A stretch of 23,325 bases of DNA from the NCBI GenBank assembly GCA_045590715.1, contig JAZNRO010000027.1, forward strand, positions 1 through 23,325, given 5' to 3'. This DNA comes from RGIG5579 sp045590715 (GTDB taxonomy: Bacteria; Bacillota; Clostridia; Oscillospirales; SIG627). The position numbers and the translations under genes were made by a program. The notes beneath the pieces were generated by a model. The model was not told where the DNA came from, searched no databases, and was given only the letters and a program-made list of their open reading frames with translations. Every line of letters starts with the position of its first letter. The stretch's first letter is position 1. Below, piece by piece: positions 1 to 8,425 of the stretch.

Positions 1-36
1 CGTGTTGACAAGTTCAACAAGAAGTTTGGCAGATAA
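1..36 (+). CDS. C-terminal end of an unidentified gene
   Basis: The first frame of the window reads 11 codons (RVDKFNKKFGR) and stops at a TAA at 34-36. A rho-independent terminator follows within about 30 bases, which supports this being the true end of an upstream plus-strand gene. The visible tail is basic, but it is far too short to name a family. The topoisomerase gene downstream would often have parE as a neighbour, yet nothing here lets me claim this is parE. Confidence 0.4.
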   Translation, partial: RVDKFNKKFGR

Positions 37-66
37 GTTGTCGGCATAGCCGGCGGAAAAACGGTT

Positions 67-105
67 AAAAGCGGTTGCACTGTTCCGGTGTCACCGCTTT
101 TTTTC
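67..105 (+). terminator. Rho-independent terminator upstream of hflX
   Basis: AAAAGCGGT (67-75) pairs with ACCGCTTTT. After a two-base mismatch the stem continues as CAC/GTG around a 7-base loop, and a T-run follows (ending about 105). It separates the upstream partial gene from hflX. I see no good sigma-A promoter in the roughly 30 bases between it and the hflX ribosome binding site, so hflX may depend on read-through or on a promoter I do not recognise. Confidence 0.8.
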
Positions 106-133
106 TTATCTGAAATCAACAAAGGAGCAACTC

Positions 134-1444
134 ATGTTTGATCAAATTCCTACCCCAAAAACGGTGGAGACCCAAGATACAGAGCCGGAAAGAGCCATTC
201 TTGTCAGCGTGGTTTTGGACGACCGTGATCTGATGGATACCGACGCTTCGCTGGACGAGCTGGAAGAGCTTTTAAAGACCGCAGGCGGCATCTCTCTGGG
301 CAGAGTGATCCAGGCGAGAGAAAAACCGGAGCATGCTACCTATATCGGCTCGGGAAAATTAAAGGAACTGGCCCAGCTCTGTGAAACTCTTTTATGTGAG
401 CTTGTGGTATTTGACTGTGAACTTTCCCCTTCCCAGATCCGTAATATCGAAGCGGTACTGGGAGAAGTGCGGGTCATTGACCGCACTATGCTGATCCTGG
501 ATATCTTTGCGCAAAGAGCCAAGAGCACGGAAGGCATTTTGCAGGTTGCCATTGCCAATTTAAAATACACTCTTCCCCGCCTTTCCGGGCAGGGTGAAAA
601 TCTTTCAAGGCTGGGCGGCGGAATCGGAACCAGAGGTCCCGGTGAAACGAAGCTTGAAACGGAAAGAAGACACATCAAAAGAAAAATTCAAAAGTTGGAA
701 GAAGACCTGGAAGACCTTGCCAAAAAGCGCAAGACTCAAAGAAAGAGCAGAGAGAAAAACGGTCTTTTTCAGATCTCTCTTGCGGGATATACCAATGCGG
801 GAAAATCCTCTCTTTTAAACCTTCTTTGCGAAGATCATATTTTAGCGGAAGATAAGCTTTTTGCTACCCTGGATCCTACCACCAGAAGACTGCGCCTTCC
901 TAATTTCGGAGAAGTGCTCCTGAGTGATACGGTAGGCTTTATCAACCGTCTGCCCCACCACCTGGTAGAGGCTTTCAAATCCACCCTGGATGAGGTGGCT
1001 TACAGTGACCTCGTACTTCTTGTAATGGATGCCACCGACCCTAAATTCCAGCAGAAGATGACCATTACGGAGAATATTTTAAACGATCTTTTCACAAAGC
1101 GAGAAGTTACCCCTCCCACCGTGATTTACGTATTAAATAAAACGGACCTTCCCGAAAGCCTATTCAATATCCGTTCCTTCCCCGGTGAAAAAGAACACGT
1201 TTTGATTTCCGCTAAAACCGGTGTCGGAAAAGAAGACCTGATCGAAAAAATCGAAGAGGTACTGGGCCGGGCAAAAAGGCCTTGTGAATTTTTTCTGCCT
1301 CACGAAGAAGGGGCAAAGCTCTCCTATCTTTATCAAAATGCAAACGTTACCGACGCACAGTATGAAACGGAAGGGATCTACGTTTGCGCCATCTGTGACG
1401 AAAAGACCCGAGGAACACTTGCAAAATTTGTAAAAAAAAGTTAA
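134..1444 (+). CDS. hflX: GTPase HflX
   Basis: HflX is a ribosome-associated GTPase of the Obg-HflX superfamily that splits or rescues stalled 70S/100S ribosomes under stress. The 436 residues show the family layout. There is an N-terminal HflX domain (about 20-150), then the family signature with GGIGTRGPGETKLE (161-174), then a coiled, Lys/Glu-rich linker (about 175-208), then the G domain: G1 GYTNAGKSS (218-226), G3 DTVGF (265-269), G4 NKTD (335-338) and G5 SAK (359-361). A C-terminal domain follows from about 380. Length is normal. The start is supported by GGAG six bases upstream of the ATG. The gap to the topoisomerase gene is only 32 bases with no terminator, so the two are probably co-transcribed, although their functions are not linked in any obvious way. 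Confidence 0.96.
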   Translation: MFDQIPTPKTVETQDTEPERAILVSVVLDDRDLMDTDASLDELEELLKTAGGISLGRVIQAREKPEHATYIGSGKLKELAQLCETLLCELVVFDCELSPSQIRNIEAVLGEVRVIDRTMLILDIFAQRAKSTEGILQVAIANLKYTLPRLSGQGENLSRLGGGIGTRGPGETKLETERRHIKRKIQKLEEDLEDLAKKRKTQRKSREKNGLFQISLAGYTNAGKSSLLNLLCEDHILAEDKLFATLDPTTRRLRLPNFGEVLLSDTVGFINRLPHHLVEAFKSTLDEVAYSDLVLLVMDATDPKFQQKMTITENILNDLFTKREVTPPTVIYVLNKTDLPESLFNIRSFPGEKEHVLISAKTGVGKEDLIEKIEEVLGRAKRPCEFFLPHEEGAKLSYLYQNANVTDAQYETEGIYVCAICDEKTRGTLAKFVKKS

Positions 1445-1476
1445 AATAGGGAAAATATCATTTTAAAGGATAAATT

Positions 1477-3702
1477 ATGGCTGAAAGAAAAAAGAAAAGC
1501 GCAAAGAAAACCGAAGAGATCGTACCGGCTGTCATTCACGAACAGCCCATTACCGAGACCCTTCGGGAAAACTATATGCCCTATGCGATGAGTTCCATCA
1601 TTTCCCGTGCCATCCCGGAAATTGACGGGCTGAAACCCTCTCACCGCAAACTTCTTTACACCATGTATAAAATGGGCCTATTAAACGGAAACCGAACCAA
1701 AAGTGCCAACGTTGTAGGTCAGACCATGAAGCTGAACCCTCACGGTGATGCGGCCATTTACGAAACCATGGTCCGTCTGACCCGTGGCAACGAAGCACTG
1801 CTTCATCCTTTTGTGGATTCTAAAGGTACCTTTGGTAAGCAGTACTCCAAAATGGCCTATGCGGCAAGCCGTTATACCGAAGTAAAACTGGCTCCCGTCA
1901 GTGCGGAACTCTTTTCCGGCATTGATAAAGACGCGGTGGATATGGTAGACAACTACGACGCCACCTTAAAAGAGCCGGTGCTTCTGCCCGTATCCTTCCC
2001 CAACGTACTGGTTTGTCCCAATACCGGCATTGCGGTAGGACTTGCCAGTTCCATCTGTTCCTTTAACTTAAACGAAACCTGCGACGCGGCTATCGCCCTC
2101 ATGCGCGACCCCGATGCAGATCTCTATGAGATCCTGAAAGCGCCGGACTTTTCCACCGGCGGCGAGCTGCTCTACGACAAGGACGAGATCACCCAGATCT
2201 ATGAAACCGGCAAAGGCTCCTTTACCGTTCGCGCCGTATGGGAGAATTTCCCCAAGGAAAACCGCATCGTTGTCACCCAGATCCCCTATAATACCACCGT
2301 GGATCAGATCATTGAAAAGATCGTACAGATGATCAAGGAAGGTAAACTTCGTGAGATCAACGACGTAAGAGATGAAACGGACCTTGACGGTCTGAAACTT
2401 GCCATTGACTTAAAGCGCGGCAGTGACCCGGAAAAACTGATGGCAAAGCTTTTGAAATCCACGGATCTGGAATGCCGTTTCTCCTGCAATTTTAACGTGC
2501 TCATTGCCGGTTCTCCCTATCAGCTTGGCGTACGCAGCATTTTAAACGAATGGCACGCCTTCCGCTGTGAATGTTTGAAACGCGAATTCTACTACGAACT
2601 GGGACAGAAAGAAGCAAAACTCCATCTTTTGATGGGTCTTGAAAAGATCCTTGTGGACATTGACAAGGCCATTGCCATTATCCGCAAGACCGAGCAGGAA
2701 AAGGACGTTATTCCCAATCTTTGCGCCGGTTTTGACATTGATGAAAAACAGGCCGAATACATTGCGGAAATCAAACTGCGACACCTGAACCGCCAGTATA
2801 TTCTGGACCGCATCGGTGAAAGAGAAAAACTGGAAAAAGAGATCGCTGAACTGGAAAGCCTCTTATCCAGTGGCAGAAAACTGAATAATTACATCATCAA
2901 ACAGCTGGAAGAGATCAAGAAAAAATACGGCCAGGAAAGAAAGACCCGCATCGTTTATGACTTCAGCCGTGCCGGCGAAGCTTTGAAGCTGACGGAAGAA
3001 GTGGAATACACGGCTCACGCCATTATTACCAAAGGCGGATACCTGAAAAACATCCCCTTAAAATCCATTATGATGAGCGATAATCAGCGTCTGAAGGAAG
3101 ACGACGTGATCGTCTTCTCCGGCGAACTTTCCTCCAAGCAGAAGATCTTCTTCTTCACGGACAAGGGCCAGGTATACCCTGCTAAATTCGGTGATTTTGC
3201 TACCACGAAAGCATCGGAACTGGGTGATTACGTACCGGCAAAGCTGGAAATGGATCCGGAAGAAAAGGTGATCTTCTCCGCTATTGTAAACGATCTTGAC
3301 GGAAAACTTGCCGTAGTATTTGAAAACGGAAAGGGCGTATGCTTCCCCATGTCCGTTTACGAAACCAAGGGCAACCGAAAGAAGCTGACCGGTGCCTTCA
3401 GCACGGCTTCTCCCGTAGCGGGAATGTTCCTTTTGGAGAAAAATGAGATCAAGGAAATTCTTTTGAAAACAAAGAGCGGCAGAGCCTGCATTCTGCGCAC
3501 CACCCTCTTTGCAGAAAAGAGTACCAGAACCAGTGCCGGAAACCAGATGATGGCGCTGAAAAAGAACGACTTTATCAAAGAGGCAATTGAGGTTTCCACG
3601 GGAGATCATCCCACCCTTACCATTTACAAAAAGCCCAGAGTTCCCACTCCCGGAATCGTTTACAATGCAGTGGACTTCAAAGTGCTGAAAAACAAAAAGT
3701 AA
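1477..3702 (+). CDS. parC: Type IIA DNA topoisomerase A subunit (topoisomerase IV ParC / GyrA-like)
   Basis: This is the breakage-reunion subunit of a type IIA topoisomerase, which with a ParE/GyrB partner cuts and reseals both DNA strands to decatenate or relax DNA. In its 741 residues the winged-helix/tower part begins near 25, and the catalytic Tyr is Y133 in AASRYTEV, with the conserved Arg just before it. A coiled-coil segment lies about 455-500. A short beta-pinwheel C-terminal domain (about 510-741) carries no clear GyrA-box, which favours ParC over GyrA. The helix IV region reads NPHGDAAIYE (87-96): the usual HPHGDS has Asn for the first His and Ala92 for the quinolone-contact Ser. 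AAAGGA lies six bases upstream of the ATG. No parE is adjacent; hflX takes that place. A gyrA paralogue call cannot be fully excluded. Confidence 0.9.
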   Translation: MAERKKKSAKKTEEIVPAVIHEQPITETLRENYMPYAMSSIISRAIPEIDGLKPSHRKLLYTMYKMGLLNGNRTKSANVVGQTMKLNPHGDAAIYETMVRLTRGNEALLHPFVDSKGTFGKQYSKMAYAASRYTEVKLAPVSAELFSGIDKDAVDMVDNYDATLKEPVLLPVSFPNVLVCPNTGIAVGLASSICSFNLNETCDAAIALMRDPDADLYEILKAPDFSTGGELLYDKDEITQIYETGKGSFTVRAVWENFPKENRIVVTQIPYNTTVDQIIEKIVQMIKEGKLREINDVRDETDLDGLKLAIDLKRGSDPEKLMAKLLKSTDLECRFSCNFNVLIAGSPYQLGVRSILNEWHAFRCECLKREFYYELGQKEAKLHLLMGLEKILVDIDKAIAIIRKTEQEKDVIPNLCAGFDIDEKQAEYIAEIKLRHLNRQYILDRIGEREKLEKEIAELESLLSSGRKLNNYIIKQLEEIKKKYGQERKTRIVYDFSRAGEALKLTEEVEYTAHAIITKGGYLKNIPLKSIMMSDNQRLKEDDVIVFSGELSSKQKIFFFTDKGQVYPAKFGDFATTKASELGDYVPAKLEMDPEEKVIFSAIVNDLDGKLAVVFENGKGVCFPMSVYETKGNRKKLTGAFSTASPVAGMFLLEKNEIKEILLKTKSGRACILRTTLFAEKSTRTSAGNQMMALKKNDFIKEAIEVSTGDHPTLTIYKKPRVPTPGIVYNAVDFKVLKNKK

Positions 3703-3707
3703 AATAA

Positions 3708-3735
3708 AAAAAGACGACCTTTCGGTCGTCTTTTT
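3708..3735. terminator. Bidirectional terminator between parC and xpt
   Basis: A perfect 12-base stem, AAAAAGACGACC (3708-3719) with GGTCGTCTTTTT (3724-3735), closes on a TTTC loop. It has T-rich tracts on both sides when read in either direction. It lies between the converging ends of the topoisomerase gene and xpt, so it probably stops both. Confidence 0.92.
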
Positions 3736-3745
3736 CTTTTATCAT

Positions 3746-4324
3746 TTATTTGCGGAAGGTAACGGTGCCGGCGGCGGCATCCATATCGTCCACAATGGCA
3801 AGAGATTCCAGCTGATAACCGGTTTCGCGCAGGTTTTTACCGCCTACCTGAAAGCCTTTTTCAATGGCAATACCAAGGCCTTCCACCGTAGCGCCGGCTT
3901 CATTTACAATAGAGATAAGACCTTCCAGAGCGCAACCGTTGGCCAGAAAATCGTCAATAATGAGAACGTGATCGTCAGCATTTAAAAACTTCTTGGAAAC
4001 GATGATCTGATTGCGGTTCTTATGGGTAAAGGAAACCACCTCTGCCACGTACATTTCTCCGTCGAGATTGATGGATTTAGACTTTTTCGCAAAGATCAAA
4101 GGAACGCCGAATTCCTTAGCTACCGGATAGGCAATGGCAATACCGGAGGCCTCAATGGTAAGAACCTTGGTAATGGGTTTTGAAGAAAAGCGACGGTGAA
4201 ATTCCTTGCCGATCTCATCCAGCAAGGCAATATCCATCTGGTGGTTCAAAAAGCTGTCCACCTTCAGAATATTTCCTTCTTTTACAACGCCGTCTTTCAC
4301 AATTCTTTCTTCCAAAAAATTCAT
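3746..4324 (-). CDS. xpt: Xanthine phosphoribosyltransferase
   Basis: Xpt is a cytosolic purine-salvage enzyme that joins xanthine and PRPP to give XMP for GMP synthesis. The 192 residues match the usual length of about 190. Visible marks are the PRPP-binding loop VLIIDDFLANGCA (120-132), the KKSKS segment near 80-84, and the N-terminal GN-LKVDSFLNHQ motif (17-29) typical of Firmicute Xpt. The start ATG has GGAGG seven bases upstream (complement of 4331-4335). It stands alone between two terminator/promoter boundaries, without the xanthine permease gene pbuX that follows it in Bacillus. Its leader is about 15 nt, so the purine riboswitch that controls this gene in Bacillus is absent here. Confidence 0.95.
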   Translation of the reverse strand: MNFLEERIVKDGVVKEGNILKVDSFLNHQMDIALLDEIGKEFHRRFSSKPITKVLTIEASGIAIAYPVAKEFGVPLIFAKKSKSINLDGEMYVAEVVSFTHKNRNQIIVSKKFLNADDHVLIIDDFLANGCALEGLISIVNEAGATVEGLGIAIEKGFQVGGKNLRETGYQLESLAIVDDMDAAAGTVTFRK

Positions 4325-4345
4325 AAGGCACCTCCGATTTTTAAC

Positions 4346-4374
4346 AGTATATCACAAGTTTTTCTGCTTGTCAC
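4346..4374 (-). promoter_or_regulatory. Promoter of xpt
   Basis: Read on the minus strand: -35 GTGACA (4374-4369), a 17-base spacer, then -10 TATACT (4351-4346). The start point predicted about seven bases on, near 4339, leaves a leader of about 15 nt that contains the GGAGG site. Confidence 0.8.
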
Positions 4375-4440
4375 CAAAAATCGACGTAAATTTTAAAAAA
4401 AGATTTTTTCGCCACTTTTTTATTTTTTCTATTCCATTCC

Positions 4441-4469
4441 TTTACAAAGCTGCTATATAATGTTATAAT
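4441..4469 (+). promoter_or_regulatory. Extended -10 promoter of the gdpP operon
   Basis: TTTACA (4441-4446), a 17-base spacer, and TATAAT (4464-4469) preceded by TGT, an extended -10 element. The flanks are very A/T-rich, as in strong Firmicute promoters. The leader from about 4476 to the gdpP ATG is about 65 nt, A/T-rich, with no visible GC-stem or riboswitch-like fold. It is back to back with the xpt promoter; the 4325-4541 gap holds nothing else that I can see. Confidence 0.82.
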
Positions 4470-4541
4470 ATAAAATAAATTATTTATAATAGCGTTTTTA
4501 TACACAATTTTTATTAAAATTTCAAAGAGAAAGGATTTCAA

Positions 4542-6569
4542 ATGAAACGAAAAGTCACCTTAAAAAACACCATATTTGACAGACTCGGTGGCGCAGTGAT
4601 TCTGGAGATCTCCGCGATCTTCCTCATTTTGTTTTCCGCTCTGATCTCTGTTTTTTCTTCCAACTGGATCTTCTTGCCCATCGGCATCTCATTCCTTTTG
4701 GTTGAGATTGCACTGGTTTGGCTTTATAACACCCTTTTACAGAAGATCTCCCGCCGCAACGAAGAAAAGATCTCTTTTTTAGGCGACGTAACCTTAGAAT
4801 TTCTGATGAAGCTTGTGTTCCCGGTAGCCATTTTGTCCCAGGAAGGTCAGATCCTATGGTATAACAAATCCTTCCAGTTAAAGGCCGGCGGCGGTGCAAA
4901 CCTTTATCAAAAAAATATTAACGATCTTGCATCGGAAAAGCTTTCCCTTCGCAGACTGCGGGAAGAAGATACCCAAAGTCAGTGTGCCCGGCCCGTAATC
5001 GGCGTTTTGCAAGAGGAAGAATTCGAAGTGATCTCCTACCAGATGGCAAGCGGTGGCAACACGGGTCTCATCACCCTTTGGCATTCCCTCTCCCGCACCA
5101 GAAATTTGGAAAAGAAACTGGCGGAGCAAAACCCCATCGTATCTTACATTGCCGTTGATAACTATTCGGAAGCAGACGGCTCTCTTCAGAGCAACTACCG
5201 TACCATTACCGCTAAAATCTCCATTCTCTTAAAAGAATGGGCAGATCAGATGAATGCGGTACTGCGAGAGGTAGAAAGCGACCGTTATATTTTCATTGCG
5301 GAAGAAAAACACCTTCAGGAACTCAAAGAAAACCGCTTTGATATTTTAGACCGGGTTCGTGATATTTCCAAAGACAACGTAGGCGTACCCGTTACCATCT
5401 CCATCGGAACGGTTTGCATGGACGGCACCATGGCAGAAAAAGAAATCGCCGCCCACCAGGCCCTGGACCTTGCTTTGCAGAGAGGCGGTGACCAGGCCGT
5501 TCTGAAATTGAGGGATAACGCTACCGAATACTACGGCGGCCGAACCAAGACCGTACAGAAGCGGACCAAGATCCGCAGCCGTATCGTGGCTACCCAGGTA
5601 AAGAACCTAATGGAAAACGCTTCCAACGTTCTCATTATGGGTCACCGTTTTGCGGATCACGACTCCATCGGTTCCGGTATCGGTATGGCCCGCTTTGCCA
5701 TGCAGTACTGTGAAAAGGTCAATATTGTCATTAACGTACACGACTCTAACCTGAAAGCCATTTTCAAAAAGCTTGGCAGTCTTTCGGATTATAAAAATAT
5801 GTTTGTGGACGGTCCTACTGCCCAGGATCTGATCACGTCAAGCACGGTACTTGTAATTACCGACGTAAACAACGTACGGCAGTTTGAAGCGCCGGAACTT
5901 TTTGAAAGTGCGCCAAACGTTGTCATTATCGACCATCACCGTCAAAGCGCGGAATACCCGGTAAAACCGGCCATCACTTATATCGAGCCCAGTGCATCCA
6001 GCGCCAGTGAACTGGTAGCGGAAATGCTGGAGCAGAACCTTAACCCGGGAAGCATTCTGAAAGAAGAAGCAGAGCTTCTCTTTGCCGGAATCATTCTGGA
6101 TACCAAGCAATTCGCCAACAATACCGGCCCCAGAACCTTTGCCGCCGCGCACTTCCTCCGTTCGGAAGGGGCAAATCCTGCAGAGGCGCAAATGCTCTTC
6201 CGCTCGGATCTGGATGACTTCAAGCGTGAGATCAAATACGAAACCAACGCCTTTATCTACCGTGATATCATCGCCTTTTCCTATATGGAAGGCGACGCCA
6301 CCCAGGAAGATAAGATCGCCGCATCCAAAGCCGCAGACAGACTTTTATCTCTGGAAGGCGTTCTGGCGTCCTTCGTTCTTTGTAAAATGAGTGATACGGT
6401 GCACATTTCCGCCCGTTCTTCCGGCACGGTAAACGTACAGCTCATTACCGAAAAACTTCACGGCGGCGGCCACTTTGATATGGCAGGCGCACAGGTGAAG
6501 AATTCCACCATAAAAGATACCTTCGTCATGCTGAAAGAAGCAGTAGACGGATATTTGAATGAAGCATAA
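4542..6569 (+). CDS. gdpP: Cyclic-di-AMP phosphodiesterase GdpP
   Basis: GdpP (YybT family) is a membrane enzyme that hydrolyses c-di-AMP to pApA, setting levels of the messenger that governs potassium, osmotic and cell-wall balance. In the 675 residues there are two N-terminal membrane helices (about 17-38 and 41-66), a PAS-like segment (about 90-180), a degenerate GGDEF domain (about 195-325) without a GGDEF motif, then the DHH domain (from about 361) and DHHA1 with GGGHFDMAGAQ (641-651). Likely metal ligands are visible: H368, D372 and D374 in GHRFADHDSIG, D441, DHH at 464-466, and D520 in GIILDTKQF. The second motif reads TDVNN rather than the common VDTHR, but the Asp is kept. AAAGGA lies six bases before the ATG. 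It heads the seven-gene operon, with rplI 12 bases downstream. Confidence 0.95.
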   Translation: MKRKVTLKNTIFDRLGGAVILEISAIFLILFSALISVFSSNWIFLPIGISFLLVEIALVWLYNTLLQKISRRNEEKISFLGDVTLEFLMKLVFPVAILSQEGQILWYNKSFQLKAGGGANLYQKNINDLASEKLSLRRLREEDTQSQCARPVIGVLQEEEFEVISYQMASGGNTGLITLWHSLSRTRNLEKKLAEQNPIVSYIAVDNYSEADGSLQSNYRTITAKISILLKEWADQMNAVLREVESDRYIFIAEEKHLQELKENRFDILDRVRDISKDNVGVPVTISIGTVCMDGTMAEKEIAAHQALDLALQRGGDQAVLKLRDNATEYYGGRTKTVQKRTKIRSRIVATQVKNLMENASNVLIMGHRFADHDSIGSGIGMARFAMQYCEKVNIVINVHDSNLKAIFKKLGSLSDYKNMFVDGPTAQDLITSSTVLVITDVNNVRQFEAPELFESAPNVVIIDHHRQSAEYPVKPAITYIEPSASSASELVAEMLEQNLNPGSILKEEAELLFAGIILDTKQFANNTGPRTFAAAHFLRSEGANPAEAQMLFRSDLDDFKREIKYETNAFIYRDIIAFSYMEGDATQEDKIAASKAADRLLSLEGVLASFVLCKMSDTVHISARSSGTVNVQLITEKLHGGGHFDMAGAQVKNSTIKDTFVMLKEAVDGYLNEA

Positions 6570-6581
6570 AGGAGTAGCAAA

Positions 6582-7022
6582 ATGAAAGTAGTATTAAAAG
6601 CCGACGTAAAAGGCCAGGGAAAGAAAGGCCAGATCATTCAGGTTTCCGACGGATACGCCCGCAATTTTCTCTTCCCCAAGGGACTGGCGGCTCCTGCCGA
6701 TGCCAAAGCAGAAAATGAATTGAAAAATCAGATCTCTTCCAACGCCTACAAAGCAAAGGTAGAACTGGAAAACGCCCAGGAACTGAAAAAGAAACTGGAA
6801 TCCATCAGTGTCACCGCCAAAGCCACTGCCGGCACGGACGGTAAGATCTACGGAAGCGTTACCAATTCCAACATTTCCGATCTATTGGAAAAACAGCACG
6901 GCGTAAAGATCGATAAAAGAAAGATCTCTCTTCCCTCTATTAAGAATTTCGGTACCTTTACCGCCGATATCAAGCTTTCCTCCGGCGTTTCTGCCACTTT
7001 GAAAGTAATCGTAGAAGAATAA
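6582..7022 (+). CDS. rplI: 50S ribosomal protein bL9
   Basis: bL9 binds 23S rRNA at the base of the L1 stalk and helps keep the reading frame. The 146 residues have the expected layout: an N-terminal RNA-binding domain starting MKVVLKADVKGQGKKG, with the conserved DGYARNFLFPKGLA (23-36), a long connecting helix rich in Lys/Glu (about 41-75), and a C-terminal domain containing TDGKIYGSVT. The start has GGAG seven bases upstream. The gdpP-rplI-dnaB order is a known conserved arrangement in Firmicutes, and the gaps here (12 and 22 bases) are short enough for one transcript. Confidence 0.97.
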   Translation: MKVVLKADVKGQGKKGQIIQVSDGYARNFLFPKGLAAPADAKAENELKNQISSNAYKAKVELENAQELKKKLESISVTAKATAGTDGKIYGSVTNSNISDLLEKQHGVKIDKRKISLPSIKNFGTFTADIKLSSGVSATLKVIVEE

Positions 7023-7044
7023 AGACGAAAAGGAAAAAAAGAGT

Positions 7045-8424
7045 ATGAAAAGCACTCCTACCCCTTCCTTAAGCTCGGTTTTGGGTCGGCAAGTCCCCCA
7101 CTCCATTGAAAATGAGCAGGCCCTTCTGGGCGCACTGATTCTGGATAGTGAACGGATCGGCGACGTTTCCTCCATTATCAGTTCGGAAGATTTTTACGTA
7201 GATAAGCACCAGGAGATCTATAACTCTCTTGTGAGCCTTTCCAATCGCAGCAGCGGGATCGACGTGGTGACCCTGCTTTCAGACCTGGTAAAGAACGGCG
7301 TATACACGGAAGAGTCCGGCAGTCAGTATATCCGTCACCTGGCAGAAAGTGTTCCCACCCTCTCTAACCTTTTGGATTATGCCAATATCGTTCACGAGAA
7401 GGCGTTACTTAGAAAACTCATCGGCATTTCCGAGGAGATTCTGGAATCTGCCTACAGCCAGCACGAAGAAACCGCAACGGTCATTGACAGTGCGGAACAG
7501 AAGATCTATTCTCTTTCTCAAAACACCGTAAAGGACGATTTTACCCCTTTAAGCGAAATTATCGCCGCTTTTTACGGTGAACTGACGGAACTAAGTAAAG
7601 GCAAAGACAATACCTCTACCATTCAGACCTTTTACAGCGATATTGACCGGGTACTGGTAGGTATGAACCCCGGCGATCTGATCCTCATCGGTGCCCGTCC
7701 CGGTATGGGTAAAACCAGTTTTATGCTGAATATTGCCGCCGAAGTAGCCAAGAGAAGAACGGATAAGACCGTAGCCATCTTCTCTCTGGAAATGTCCAAG
7801 ACCCAGCTGGCTTCCCGTCTGCTTTCCTCTGAAGGCAGAATCGAAAGCCGGAAGCTTCGCGACGGACAGCTGGAAGCAGAAGACTACACGAAACTTGCCG
7901 CGGCCTCCAGCGCTCTGGCGGAGACCAAGATCGTCATTGACGATTCCTCCGACCTTTCTCCCATGAAAATGAGAACCAAGCTGAGAAGACTGAAAAATCT
8001 CGGTATCGTATTCGTTGACTACCTGCAGCTGATGCACTCTGATGATCGCAGAAAGAGTGAAAACCGCGTACTGGAAGTGGGCGATATTACCCGAAACTTA
8101 AAAATTATGGCAAAAGAATTCGGATGCCCCATCGTTCTTTGCTCCCAGCTTTCCCGTATTTCCCAGGATCGCAAGGACAAGCGTCCTCAGCTGACCGACC
8201 TTCGTGATTCCGGTGCCATCGAGCAGGACGCAGACGTTGTAATGTTCCTTCACAGAGAGTTTTACTACGACAACAGAAACACCGAGATCCAGAATTTGGC
8301 TGAATGTATCATCGCCAAAAACCGTCACGGTGCAATAGATAGTATCAATCTCGGCTGGGACGGACAGTACACCCGTTTCTGCACCCTGGAAAAACGCTTC
8401 GATTCGGCGCCTCCCGAGGCATAA
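7045..8424 (+). CDS. dnaB: Replicative DNA helicase DnaB/DnaC
   Basis: This is the hexameric ring helicase that unwinds DNA at the replication fork (called DnaC in Bacillus). In its 459 residues, the N-terminal DnaB domain runs about 15-120 and includes the PHSIENEQALLGALI stretch. The RecA-like motor starts near 185, with Walker A GARPGMGKTS (216-225), the DYLQL segment of Walker B (325-329), and the conserved Q-S-R region CSQLSR plus TDLRDSGAIEQDAD (384-397). Length is typical, and I see no intein or insertion. A purine-rich AAAAGGAA site precedes the ATG. The TAA is followed after a single base by the tilS ATG, implying translational coupling. Confidence 0.97.
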   Translation: MKSTPTPSLSSVLGRQVPHSIENEQALLGALILDSERIGDVSSIISSEDFYVDKHQEIYNSLVSLSNRSSGIDVVTLLSDLVKNGVYTEESGSQYIRHLAESVPTLSNLLDYANIVHEKALLRKLIGISEEILESAYSQHEETATVIDSAEQKIYSLSQNTVKDDFTPLSEIIAAFYGELTELSKGKDNTSTIQTFYSDIDRVLVGMNPGDLILIGARPGMGKTSFMLNIAAEVAKRRTDKTVAIFSLEMSKTQLASRLLSSEGRIESRKLRDGQLEAEDYTKLAAASSALAETKIVIDDSSDLSPMKMRTKLRRLKNLGIVFVDYLQLMHSDDRRKSENRVLEVGDITRNLKIMAKEFGCPIVLCSQLSRISQDRKDKRPQLTDLRDSGAIEQDADVVMFLHREFYYDNRNTEIQNLAECIIAKNRHGAIDSINLGWDGQYTRFCTLEKRFDSAPPEA

Positions 8425-8425
8425 G

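Noticed and set aside
4391..4411. A/T-only hairpin AAAAAA-GA-TTTTTT upstream of xpt
   Set aside because: It has no GC pairs and lies behind the xpt promoter, so it is unlikely to work as a terminator; it is best explained by the A/T-rich promoter region.
4325..4541. Possible purine or c-di-AMP (ydaO-type) riboswitch between xpt and gdpP
   Set aside because: Both promoters lie close to their genes, the leaders are about 15 and 65 nt and very A/T-rich, and no conserved aptamer core or GC-paired stems are visible.
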